Shown one piece after another: positions 1 through 6,505 of a stretch of DNA of 9,255 bases. The stretch is taken from the NCBI GenBank assembly GCA_023443285.1, contig JAEZVB010000125.1, positions 1 to 9,255 on the forward strand. Reading direction: 5' to 3'. Origin of the DNA: Bacillota bacterium. Lineage in GTDB: Bacteria > Bacillota > Negativicutes > Sporomusales > Sporomusaceae. The position numbers were made by a program, and so were the translations under genes. Position 1 is the stretch's first letter; the number at the start of each line of letters is the position of its first letter. The notes beneath the pieces are model-generated. The model ran no database searches, had not been told where the DNA came from, and worked only from the letters and a program-made list of their open reading frames with translations.

Positions 1-401
<401 letters not shown>

Positions 402-456
402 GAGCGCTTGGTTCGCATTCAAGAGGCCAGCGGTTCGATTCCGCTTATCTCCACCA
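402..456 (+). pseudogene. 5'-truncated tRNA-Ala (anticodon CGC)
   Basis: Only the 3' part of a tRNA is present. In order: the D-stem 3' strand GAGC (402-405), a 5-bp anticodon stem (407-411/419-423) with loop TTCGCAT (412-418) giving anticodon CGC at 414-416, a 5-base variable loop, a complete T arm (429-445) with TTCGATT loop, the acceptor 3' strand TATCTCC (446-452), discriminator A and encoded CCA (454-456). U at position 70 is what the G3:U70 identity pair of tRNA-Ala needs, so the Ala assignment rests on anticodon and identity base together. The expected 5' strand of the form GGGGATA and the D loop are absent: the preceding bases are AT-rich and unrelated. It cannot form a normal tRNA alone. 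It lies just upstream of an intrinsic terminator, as the last tRNA of an rRNA operon would. Confidence 0.85.
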
Positions 457-464
457 ATTACTTC

Positions 465-498
465 AAACTGCAAGGTTAGTTAGTCTTGCGGTTTTTTT
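465..498 (+). terminator. Intrinsic terminator of rRNA/tRNA transcript
   Basis: The arms aaactgcaag (465-474) and cttgcggttt (485-494) form a 10-bp stem with one G-T wobble and a 10-base loop, followed by a T run to 498. It starts nine bases after the CCA of the tRNA remnant, where an rRNA/tRNA operon would end, and it separates that operon from yebC. Confidence 0.88.
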
Positions 499-591
499 GT
501 TATTTTGGACACTACTTATATATATTAGTTAATATTTTGCTTAATCTTACGTAAAAATTAGATATTGTTAAATGTATTATAAAATTGTACT

Positions 592-620
592 TTGCCAATT
601 ACTTGCTATTATGTTACAAT
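592..620 (+). promoter_or_regulatory. SigA-type promoter for yebC
   Basis: A -35 box TTGCCA (592-597) and a -10 box TACAAT (615-620) are separated by exactly 17 bases. A TG one base upstream of the -10 (612-613) gives an extended -10. Transcription would start near 627, leaving a leader of about 29 bases to the yebC start. The preceding region (499-591) is AT-rich, lies behind a terminator, and shows no other convincing element. Confidence 0.7.
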
Positions 621-655
621 ATTGGCGATTCACATAGCTGAGAGGAGTATTTTAC

Positions 656-1396
656 ATGTCAGGACATTCAAAATGGGCAAATATCAAGCACAAAAAAGGT
701 AAGGTAGACGCCATACGTGGCAAGATTACTACTAAAATTAGCCGGGAGATTACCATTGCAGTAAAACTTGGCGGCTCAGATCCAACCGGTAATATGCGTT
801 TAAAATTGGCTTTGCAAAAAGCCAGAGAAAATAATGTTCCTAAAGAAAATATTCAACGTGCTATTCAAAAAGGTGCCGGGGCGCTTGAAGGCAGTAACTA
901 TGAAGAAATAAAATATGAAGGCTATGGCCCTGGCGGAGTTGCCATTATGGTTGACGCCATGACAGACAACCGCAATCGGACCGCTGCTGATGTAAGGCAC
1001 TTGTTTTCAAAATATGGCGGTAATCTTGGCGAAACCGGCTGTGTTTCCTGGATGTTTAAACAAAAAGGCTTATTTGTCGTTGAACGCGGCGAGATTGACG
1101 AAGAAGAATTGATGCTTATGACACTTGATGCCGGAGCTGATGATTTTGAAGCAACTGACGACGAGTTTGAAATAACTACTGATCCTGACGATTTTGAGCA
1201 AGTCCAAGAAGCGTTGGAAAAAAACAATATACCAACAGTAGTTGCCCGCATTACCATGGTTCCGGAGACTATCTCCGCCCTGGCTGGTGATGAATCAGTA
1301 AAAATGCTGAGACTCTTAGAAGCCCTTGAGGATCATGATGATATTCAAGAAGTCTACACCAATTTCGATATTCCAGAAGATATGGATGAAGATTAG
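656..1396 (+). CDS. yebC: YebC/PmpR family protein (TACO1 family)
   Basis: The 246-residue protein has the usual length for this family and is complete. The N-terminus MSGHSKWANIKHKK is the family signature. It is followed by the basic helical region (residues ~10-75), a GYGPGG segment near residue 89, an acidic central segment with TDPDDFEQV (~175-184), and the C-terminal LLEALEDHDDIQEVYTNFD (~224-242). Family members act as DNA-binding transcriptional regulators in some bacteria, and related proteins have more recently been tied to ribosomes and translation of difficult sequences, including the mitochondrial homologue TACO1. The sequence cannot decide between these roles. The ATG follows the strong ribosome-binding site AGAGGAG (641-647) at eight bases. 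A SigA-type promoter lies directly upstream. The gene often neighbours ruvCAB in bacteria, as here, though a bofC-like gene intervenes. Confidence 0.95.
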   Translation: MSGHSKWANIKHKKGKVDAIRGKITTKISREITIAVKLGGSDPTGNMRLKLALQKARENNVPKENIQRAIQKGAGALEGSNYEEIKYEGYGPGGVAIMVDAMTDNRNRTAADVRHLFSKYGGNLGETGCVSWMFKQKGLFVVERGEIDEEELMLMTLDAGADDFEATDDEFEITTDPDDFEQVQEALEKNNIPTVVARITMVPETISALAGDESVKMLRLLEALEDHDDIQEVYTNFDIPEDMDED

Positions 1397-1423
1397 CATT
1401 CTAAAGAATATCTGTATAACCAT

Positions 1424-1453
1424 GCATAAAATTTGAATTATTTGGCAATCATA
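1424..1453 (+). promoter_or_regulatory. Possible forespore (SigF/SigG-type) promoter
   Basis: GCATA (1424-1428) matches the SigF -35 consensus GYWTA. After 15 bases, GGCAATCATA (1444-1453) matches the -10 consensus GGNRANANTW except for one position, where C replaces A. Transcription would start near 1460, about 25 bases before the bofC-like ATG and just before its ribosome-binding site. In Bacillus, bofC is a forespore gene, which makes the placement suggestive. These consensus sequences are short and AT-rich DNA yields chance matches, so this is inference. Confidence 0.35.
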
Positions 1454-1485
1454 TTGACAACACTAGAGAAAGGCGTGTTGCCAGT

Positions 1486-2097
1486 ATGTTATCTAAATTT
1501 ATGGCTAAATTGTTGTTGCTGCTTCAGGAAAAATTGCTGGGCAAATCCATTTATCGTAAGCCTGTACTCATTACGGTTCTAGTTCTATTACTGTCTGTTA
1601 TTGGCTATTATTCTTTGATAAACCCGGAAGCAAAACTTCCTATTCCGCAGCAAGGCAGTGAGTTTGTCAAACAAGATGGAAAAATCAAAATTTCTCCTGA
1701 AACCACATTAGTGCAAAGAATTATATATACCAAATGCAAAGATATTGAGGTATTCAAGACTACGCCACCGGATAATTTAATTGGGCTTAATTTTAATCAA
1801 GTACAGAAAATTTATTCGGGCTGGACTATTGAAAAATTCGATACAAAAGAAGTAGAAATGACATTATCGGTAGATAGCCTCTGCAGGGAACACTCCAATA
1901 ATATGTTTATTGGCATTAAAGATGGATATGTTACCGTTTTCAATGGGTTACCTGGCCCAAAGGCTATTGTCAAGGAAGCAACAAAAATACCGGTGAATAG
2001 CTTAATGCCCCAAGATGTACAAGAGTTACGTCAAGGTTTGGTTATCCAGTCTAAAGAAGAATTATTACGAACACTAGAGGGAATGCAGGCACGTTAA
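1486..2097 (+). CDS. Membrane-anchored BofC-like protein (BofC C-terminal domain)
   Basis: This 203-residue protein has a basic N-terminus, one transmembrane segment (residues ~26-45) and an extracytoplasmic remainder. A middle part (~73-130) holds YTKC, a PDNLIGL stretch and a GWTIEKFD segment. The C-terminal part (~130-175) reads SLCREHSNNMFIGI, then GYVTVFNGLPG, the pattern I recognise from BofC C-terminal domains. Bacillus BofC is a forespore-secreted inhibitor of the SpoIVB protease, controlling SigK activation. This protein differs in having an uncleaved-looking membrane anchor, so the same function is only inferred. Two cysteines (C83, C133) could form a disulfide. The site AGAGAAAGG (1465-1473) lies 12 bases before the ATG, a rather long gap. 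It falls in the loop between cAACAC (1458-1463) and GTGTTG (1475-1480). Another in-frame ATG lies at 1501. A terminator overlaps the stop codon. Confidence 0.8.
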   Translation: MLSKFMAKLLLLLQEKLLGKSIYRKPVLITVLVLLLSVIGYYSLINPEAKLPIPQQGSEFVKQDGKIKISPETTLVQRIIYTKCKDIEVFKTTPPDNLIGLNFNQVQKIYSGWTIEKFDTKEVEMTLSVDSLCREHSNNMFIGIKDGYVTVFNGLPGPKAIVKEATKIPVNSLMPQDVQELRQGLVIQSKEELLRTLEGMQAR

Positions 2098-2124
2098 GGA
2101 GAGGGCAACCTCTCTTTTACTTTT
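2096..2124 (+). terminator. Intrinsic terminator after the bofC-like gene
   Basis: The arms aaggagagg (2096-2104) and cctctcttt (2109-2117) form a 9-bp stem with one wobble, closed by a GCAA tetraloop and followed by T-rich sequence (tttt, then tttt again at 2121-2124). The stem begins inside the TAA stop codon. It should uncouple the bofC-like gene from ruvCAB. Confidence 0.8.
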
Positions 2125-2184
2125 GTTTTAACAGGAATATGTAATAAAGCTGTCGAATGTAGTAGTAGAAAAAGGGGGTAACAG

Positions 2185-2691
2185 ATGCTTGCATTAGGAA
2201 TTGACCCCGGAACAGCAATATGCGGTTATGGTTTGGTTGAAGCGCAAGGAAGTAAACTTAAACCCATTATGTATGGGGTAATTGAGACCACACCTGATAT
2301 GGAGCCCGCAATGCGCCTGAAAAAGGTTCATCAAGAAATTGATGTCTTAATTAAGCAGTATCAGCCCAAGATTATGGGTGTTGAACTGTTGTTCATGAAT
2401 AAAAATGTGCGTACCGTCATGGCTGTAGGACAAGCCAGAGGAGTAATACTGTTGGCAGCAGCTCAAAATGAACTTCCCCTTGCAGAATTTACGCCGTTGC
2501 AAGTGAAGCAAGCGGTAACCGGATACGGTAAAGCAACCAAAGAGCAAGTTATTTATATGACGCAAAGATTATTAAACCTGCCAAATAAGCCGCATCCTGA
2601 TGATGCCGCAGATGCTCTGGCAATCGCAATCGCGACCATACATTGTGGAAATATAAATAAGATGAGGATAACCAATGATAGGCTATGTTAA
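2185..2691 (+). CDS. ruvC: Holliday junction resolvase RuvC
   Basis: RuvC is the dimeric endonuclease that nicks four-way junctions symmetrically after RuvAB-driven branch migration, completing recombination and repair. At 168 residues it has the normal length. The RNase H-like fold signature GIDPGT (5-10) supplies catalytic D7; GVELLF supplies E67; PHPDDAADALAIA supplies the last two acids, D140 and D143, so the active site is complete. The segment TPLQVKQAVTGYGKATKEQV (103-122) is typical of the family. AAAGGGGGT (2171-2179) precedes the ATG by about six bases. Because a terminator lies upstream, it should have its own promoter. I see only a weak candidate, TTTACT (2116-2121) with TGTAAT (2140-2145) at 18 bases, overlapping the terminator's T tract. 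It overlaps ruvA by 17 bases. Confidence 0.97.
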   Translation: MLALGIDPGTAICGYGLVEAQGSKLKPIMYGVIETTPDMEPAMRLKKVHQEIDVLIKQYQPKIMGVELLFMNKNVRTVMAVGQARGVILLAAAQNELPLAEFTPLQVKQAVTGYGKATKEQVIYMTQRLLNLPNKPHPDDAADALAIAIATIHCGNINKMRITNDRLC

Positions 2692-3298
2692 AGGGGTAGT
2701 TACACATCTATTTACTGATTATTGTTTTGTTGATGTACAAGGAGTTGGCTACCGGGTATTTGTACCTAACTCTACCAGACAAAAGCTGGCTCTCGGTCAA
2801 TCAGCCACCTTATTCACCTATCTGAATGTGCGTGAAGATGCACTAACTCTCCACGGCTTTTATACACAAGAAGAGTATGATCTATTTCTAAGTCTTATTT
2901 CAGTATCAGGTATTGGCCCCAAGGTAGCTGCCGGAGTTTTATCTACTATTACACCTCAAAACTTTCGCTCAGCAATTAGTGCAAATAATGCAGCCATCTT
3001 GACAAAACTCCCTGGTATTGGTAAAAAAACGGCGGAAAGAATGATTCTTGAATTAAAGGATAAGATAGAAATGGGCGTAATCGCTGATATCAACACACCT
3101 GGTCAGGCGTCAATAGATGACAACCTACCGGGAAGTGTTCTGCAAGAAGCCATTCAGGCTCTATTAGCATTGGGTTATAACCATGCCGAAATCACACCTG
3201 TTATTAAGAAAATTTACCAAAGTGCAGGCAAGGATCATCCAGATATATCATTAGAGCAGCTAATTAGACTCACGTTAAAGGAGTTTGGCCGGAGGTAA
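2675..3298 (+). CDS. ruvA: Holliday junction branch migration subunit RuvA
   Basis: RuvA binds Holliday junctions as a tetramer and loads the RuvB motor. The 207-residue protein shows all three domains: the N-terminal OB fold starting MIGYVKGVV (1-~63), two helix-hairpin-helix motifs (VSGIGPK at 77-83 and LPGIGKKTAERM at 112-123), and, after a variable linker (~135-150), the RuvB-binding C-terminal domain beginning LQEAIQALLALGY (156-168). The ATG sits inside the end of ruvC in another frame, preceded by GAGG, which indicates translational coupling. The stop codon is followed directly by the ruvB ribosome-binding site. Nothing is missing. Confidence 0.97.
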   Translation: MIGYVKGVVTHLFTDYCFVDVQGVGYRVFVPNSTRQKLALGQSATLFTYLNVREDALTLHGFYTQEEYDLFLSLISVSGIGPKVAAGVLSTITPQNFRSAISANNAAILTKLPGIGKKTAERMILELKDKIEMGVIADINTPGQASIDDNLPGSVLQEAIQALLALGYNHAEITPVIKKIYQSAGKDHPDISLEQLIRLTLKEFGRR

Positions 3299-3300
3299 TT

Positions 3301-3306
3301 GGGAGG
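3301..3306 (+). promoter_or_regulatory. Ribosome-binding site that decides the ruvB start
   Basis: GGGAGG lies 10 bases before GTG at 3317. A TTG at 3299 would extend the reading frame by six codons, but it lies only three bases after the preceding GGAGG (3291-3295), too close to be used well, and it would put this second site inside the gene. The GTG start gives the protein beginning MEERII, which fits RuvB proteins better. Confidence 0.6.
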
Positions 3307-3316
3307 TAACTTACTG

Positions 3317-4339
3317 GTGGAAGAACGTATTATAGAGCCGGGCGAACAGGATGTTGATTCCTGGCAGTATAGTCTGCGACCTCGCCGGCTTGTTGAATAT
3401 ATTGGTCAAGACCAAGTAAAAAATAATCTTTCGATATTTGTGCAAGCAGCGCTTGCCCGTGCGGAGGCACTGGATCATGTATTATTATATGGTCCACCTG
3501 GACTAGGAAAGACTACACTTGCCGGCATTGTTGCCAATGAGCTTGGTGCCAATTTTCGGATTACTTCAGGACCCGCCATTGAGCGGCCAGGTGACCTGGC
3601 GTCACTTTTAACTAATCTTGGTGAAAAAGATGTGCTGTTTATTGACGAAATTCATCGTTTGTCTCGGGCAGTAGAGGAAGTCTTGTACTCGGCAATGGAA
3701 GACTATGCACTTGATATTATTATCGGCAAAGGTCCATCTGCCCGTTCTATTCGTCTTGATTTGCCCAAGTTCACGTTAATTGGAGCAACTACCAAAGCGG
3801 GTGCACTAGCCGCACCGCTTAGAGACCGCTTCGGAGTCATTTGTCGCCTGGAGTATTACGAAACTGAACATTTGGAGTGTATTGTTAATCGGGCTGCTGA
3901 AATTTTAAGAGTAGATATTGAACCACGCGGTGCGCGAGAGATTGCCAAACGCTCACGCGGTACGCCGCGTATTGCCAACAGGTTACTAAAACGCGTACGA
4001 GATTTTGCCCAGGTGACGGCCGATGGTATAATTACAGATGACATTGCCGATAAAGCACTGAATCTTTTAGAAGTAGATAAACGCGGACTGGATAAAACCG
4101 ACCGCAGCATGCTTACTGCCATTATTAAAAAGTTCAACGGCGGACCAGTGGGATTGGATACATTGGCCGCAGCTATCAGCGAAGAAACTGAAACCATTGA
4201 AGATGTATATGAGCCCTTTTTATTACAGATGGGGTATCTTGCCCGGACACCGCGCGGGCGTGTAGCTACACCGGCCGCCTATGCACATCTTAATATTTCT
4301 TATGAAGACAAAAAGAATACGCAAGAAAAATTATGGTAG
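3317..4339 (+). CDS. ruvB: Holliday junction branch migration ATPase RuvB
   Basis: RuvB is the AAA+ hexameric motor that pumps DNA through the RuvA-bound junction. From the GTG at 3317 the protein is 340 residues; an alternative TTG at 3299 would give 346. In the shorter numbering, the family N-terminus WQYSLRPRRLVEYIGQ is at ~16-31, Walker A GPPGLGKT at 59-66, Walker B LFIDEIHR at 107-114, and the sensor-1 segment GATT at 156-159. The arginine-finger region LRDRFG lies at ~168-173. The C-terminal winged-helix domain ends with TPRGRVATPAAYAHL. All key residues are present. It is the third gene of a ruvC-ruvA-ruvB cluster with almost no spacing, and queH follows with its ribosome-binding site overlapping the ruvB stop codon. 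Confidence 0.96.
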   Translation: MEERIIEPGEQDVDSWQYSLRPRRLVEYIGQDQVKNNLSIFVQAALARAEALDHVLLYGPPGLGKTTLAGIVANELGANFRITSGPAIERPGDLASLLTNLGEKDVLFIDEIHRLSRAVEEVLYSAMEDYALDIIIGKGPSARSIRLDLPKFTLIGATTKAGALAAPLRDRFGVICRLEYYETEHLECIVNRAAEILRVDIEPRGAREIAKRSRGTPRIANRLLKRVRDFAQVTADGIITDDIADKALNLLEVDKRGLDKTDRSMLTAIIKKFNGGPVGLDTLAAAISEETETIEDVYEPFLLQMGYLARTPRGRVATPAAYAHLNISYEDKKNTQEKLW

Positions 4340-4351
4340 GTGACTTTAGTT

Positions 4352-4906
4352 ATGCGTATGCTGCTACATGTATGTTGCGGCCCGTGTTCTGTATTTCCCT
4401 TGAAACATTTACAAGAAGAATATCCAGAGTATGAGATTACCGGCTTTTTTTATAACCCCAACATTCACCCCTATAAAGAATTTGTTAGGCGCTTAGATAC
4501 CCTCAGAATGTTTGCTGAAAAAATTGGCCTTACCGACTTAATCATTGACGAAAAGTATACCCTTGAAGAGTTTTTACTGGAAGCATTACATGCCCCTGGC
4601 GGACGCTGTACTCATTGCTATGACCTCAGGATGATCCAAACGGCACGTTATGCCAAAGAGCATGGCTTTGACTGTTTTAGTACGACGTTGTTAGTCAGTC
4701 CTTATCAGCAACATGATTTGATAAAGATTGCCGCCGAAAAAGCGGCTGCTGCAGAAGGAGTGCCATTTCGTTATATAGACTTTAGACCTGGTTGGCAGGA
4801 AGGGGTCAAGATAAGCCGGGAACTTGAAATGTATCGGCAGCCCTATTGCGGCTGTGTCTTTAGCGAAAGAGATCGTTACTACAAACCAAGAAAGGGGCAA
4901 AATTAA
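4352..4906 (+). CDS. queH: Epoxyqueuosine reductase QueH
   Basis: QueH (former DUF208) reduces epoxyqueuosine to queuosine at tRNA position 34, replacing the unrelated enzyme QueG. From the ATG at 4352 the protein is 184 residues, the usual size. The family cysteines are visible: LLHVCCGPC (C8, C9, C12), the GRCTHC pair (C86, C89) and YCGC (C166, C168), consistent with the known iron-sulfur/metal site. FYNPNIHP and the TLLVSPYQ segment are further hallmarks. A GTG at 4340 is in frame and would add four residues, but AGGTG (4338-4342) is well spaced for the ATG and would overlap that GTG. The gene overlaps the next one by one base (TAATG). With queA and tgt downstream it completes the last three steps of queuosine synthesis. 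Confidence 0.93.
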   Translation: MRMLLHVCCGPCSVFPLKHLQEEYPEYEITGFFYNPNIHPYKEFVRRLDTLRMFAEKIGLTDLIIDEKYTLEEFLLEALHAPGGRCTHCYDLRMIQTARYAKEHGFDCFSTTLLVSPYQQHDLIKIAAEKAAAAEGVPFRYIDFRPGWQEGVKISRELEMYRQPYCGCVFSERDRYYKPRKGQN

Positions 4907-5133
4907 TGCCCGGTGGCTTCGATTCATTAGGAAAAATGCTAATGCTGTTCGGGCTAATCCTTCTACTTGCCGGAGCAATATTCCATTTCGGCGGCAAACT
5001 TTGGGGGTTAGGCCGATTGCCCGGTGATATTCATATAGACCAAGGGAATTTCAGCTTTCATTTTCCTATAGTCACTTCAATCATTGTGAGTATTATTCTT
5101 ACAGTAATTCTAAACCTGATTTTTAAAAAATAA
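4906..5133 (+). CDS. Small membrane protein, DUF2905 family
   Basis: The 75-residue protein has two predicted transmembrane helices (residues ~9-27 and ~53-72) joined by a loop with GGKLWGLGRLPGDIHI and FSFHFP. This arrangement is the signature of the DUF2905 family: a GRLPGDI motif, then a short beta-like stretch, then the second helix. No function is established for the family as far as I know. Translation is coupled to queH, since the ATG shares a base with the queH stop codon and AAAGGGGC (4890-4897) lies upstream. The spoIID-like gene starts 18 bases after its stop. Membrane location and position next to an exported SpoIID-type protein suggest, but do not show, an envelope role. Confidence 0.85.
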   Translation: MPGGFDSLGKMLMLFGLILLLAGAIFHFGGKLWGLGRLPGDIHIDQGNFSFHFPIVTSIIVSIILTVILNLIFKK

Positions 5134-5151
5134 TGCTGGAGAAGTAGGCGG

Positions 5152-6486
5152 GTGCATATACATATGGTACAATGGTTACTGCTAGCTGTTTTTTTCCTTT
5201 TTCCCGTAATTGGACATGCCCAACCATTGCATGCAGCGATGTCCGCTTTTGAGCCCAGTCTTCGTGTGGGTATATTGAGCAATCAGCAAAATGTTGAAAT
5301 TTCCGCAGATTCTTCATTCGCTATTGTCAATACCAGCACTGGCAAAGTATTAGGTAATTTTGGCGCCAAAGATATTGTGATAGTTTCCATAAAAAAAGCT
5401 GGGTTTTCTATCAATAATATACCAGTGGAAGCTGCAGGTCTGAATATTTTAATAAAAAATGACCATCTCGTACCCTATAGGGAACAATATGTATCTGTTA
5501 ACCAACGGCGCTACCGAGGTGACATAGGTATCTATCATACCGTAGGCAAGCCAGGTATAACTGTGATAAATACCCTGCCAATTGAGCAATATTTATATGG
5601 GGTCATCAAAAACGAAATCTCTCCGGAATGGCCAAGGGAGGCCGTTAAAGCCCAGGCAGTAGCGGCTCGCACGTATGCTTTAGCTAATAATACTAAGCAT
5701 CAAGCAGATGGATTTGATATATGTGCAACTACTGACTGCCAAGTATATGGCGGGCGAGATAGCGAAGCCCCCAAAGCAACAGCAGCAGTAGATGCAACTC
5801 GCGGTCTGGTACTTACCTATAAAGATAAGTTAATATCTGCCTATTTCCACAGTAGTTCAGGTGGTTACACGGAAAACAGCGAAAATGTGTGGTCCTCATC
5901 CCAACCCTATCTTCGTGGTGTAGCTGATTTTGATCAAAACAGCCCCTATTATAAGTGGGAAAAGAAGCTAACACTGGCATCACTAAATCAAATAATTACT
6001 GATGCTGGTTATAACATTGGCTCGCTACAAGCTATTGAATTGTCACCGCTTACTATTCCGTCAACTATCAGTGCTGATCGCGGTGTATCTGGACGTGTAA
6101 AGTCTGTGTACTTAAAGGGAACGACTGGAACCATACAGCTATCAGGAACAAAACTTAGAAATATGCTAAACTTGAAAAGTACCTTGTTTGATGTCACGCT
6201 AGTTAAAAGTTACTCCGAGTTAGCCATGCCAGTTTATGCAGGTACGGATAGAAAAGATCAGTTGCACGGTTTGTCTGTACTAACTGCAAAAAAGAGCCGG
6301 CTTGCAGCTCTTGAACCAACAGATTTTGTTGTTATCTCCGGTTTTGGCTGGGGACACGGCTTAGGGCTTTCCCAGTGGGGAGCAAAGGCCATGGCTGAAA
6401 GCGGACCAATCGGGAATACAGAATATTTTAAAGATATCTTGAAACACTACTACCAAGGTGTAGAAATAAAAAAAGCCTATCAATAG
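5152..6486 (+). CDS. Exported SpoIID/LytB-domain protein
   Basis: This 444-residue protein has an N-terminal signal peptide or anchor (hydrophobic residues ~7-20, possible cleavage near GHA-Q). The SpoIID/LytB domain covers ~118-430. It shows YRGDIGIYH, then LPIEQYLYGVIKNEISPEWP with the probable catalytic glutamate E155, KAQAVAARTYA, a C-x4-C pair (C191, C196), the HSSSGG segment with H233, and the C-terminal GHGLGLSQWGA (401-411). SpoIID of sporulating bacteria is a lytic transglycosylase that cuts peptidoglycan stripped by SpoIIP during engulfment. LytB-type relatives modify cell-wall amidases in vegetative cells. The neighbours here are ruvB and queuosine genes, not the usual spoIID surroundings, so this may be a paralogue. 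GTG at 5152 is favoured by GGAG (5138-5141) at ten bases; an ATG at 5164 is the alternative. Confidence 0.88.
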   Translation: MHIHMVQWLLLAVFFLFPVIGHAQPLHAAMSAFEPSLRVGILSNQQNVEISADSSFAIVNTSTGKVLGNFGAKDIVIVSIKKAGFSINNIPVEAAGLNILIKNDHLVPYREQYVSVNQRRYRGDIGIYHTVGKPGITVINTLPIEQYLYGVIKNEISPEWPREAVKAQAVAARTYALANNTKHQADGFDICATTDCQVYGGRDSEAPKATAAVDATRGLVLTYKDKLISAYFHSSSGGYTENSENVWSSSQPYLRGVADFDQNSPYYKWEKKLTLASLNQIITDAGYNIGSLQAIELSPLTIPSTISADRGVSGRVKSVYLKGTTGTIQLSGTKLRNMLNLKSTLFDVTLVKSYSELAMPVYAGTDRKDQLHGLSVLTAKKSRLAALEPTDFVVISGFGWGHGLGLSQWGAKAMAESGPIGNTEYFKDILKHYYQGVEIKKAYQ

Positions 6487-6505
6487 GCCATAATGAGGGA
6501 GTTAC

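Noticed and set aside
402..456. Complete or intron-split tRNA-Ala using an upstream 5' half
   Set aside because: No acceptor 5' strand of the form GGGGATA and no D-arm sequence like TAGCTCAG was found between 195 and 401.
922..1257. 111-codon reverse-strand frame inside yebC
   Set aside because: It is antisense to a well-conserved gene, serine-rich as expected from antisense of acidic codons, and has no start signal.
1454..1482. TTGACA at 1454-1459 as a SigA promoter for the bofC-like gene
   Set aside because: No -10-like sequence occurs at 16-18 bases; the appropriate positions are GC-containing and lie at the start codon.
3856..4197. 113-codon reverse-strand frame inside ruvB
   Set aside because: It is a shadow of conserved ruvB coding sequence with no start signal or family resemblance.
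4691..5027. Open frames on both strands across the queH-DUF2905 junction
   Set aside because: They overlap two recognisable coupled genes and show no domain or ribosome-binding site.
6465..6489. Reverse-strand terminator: gcctat/ataggc palindrome with an adjacent A run (T run on the minus strand)
   Set aside because: The stem is only five to six base pairs, lies over the end of the spoIID-like coding sequence, and no reverse-strand gene exists to be terminated.
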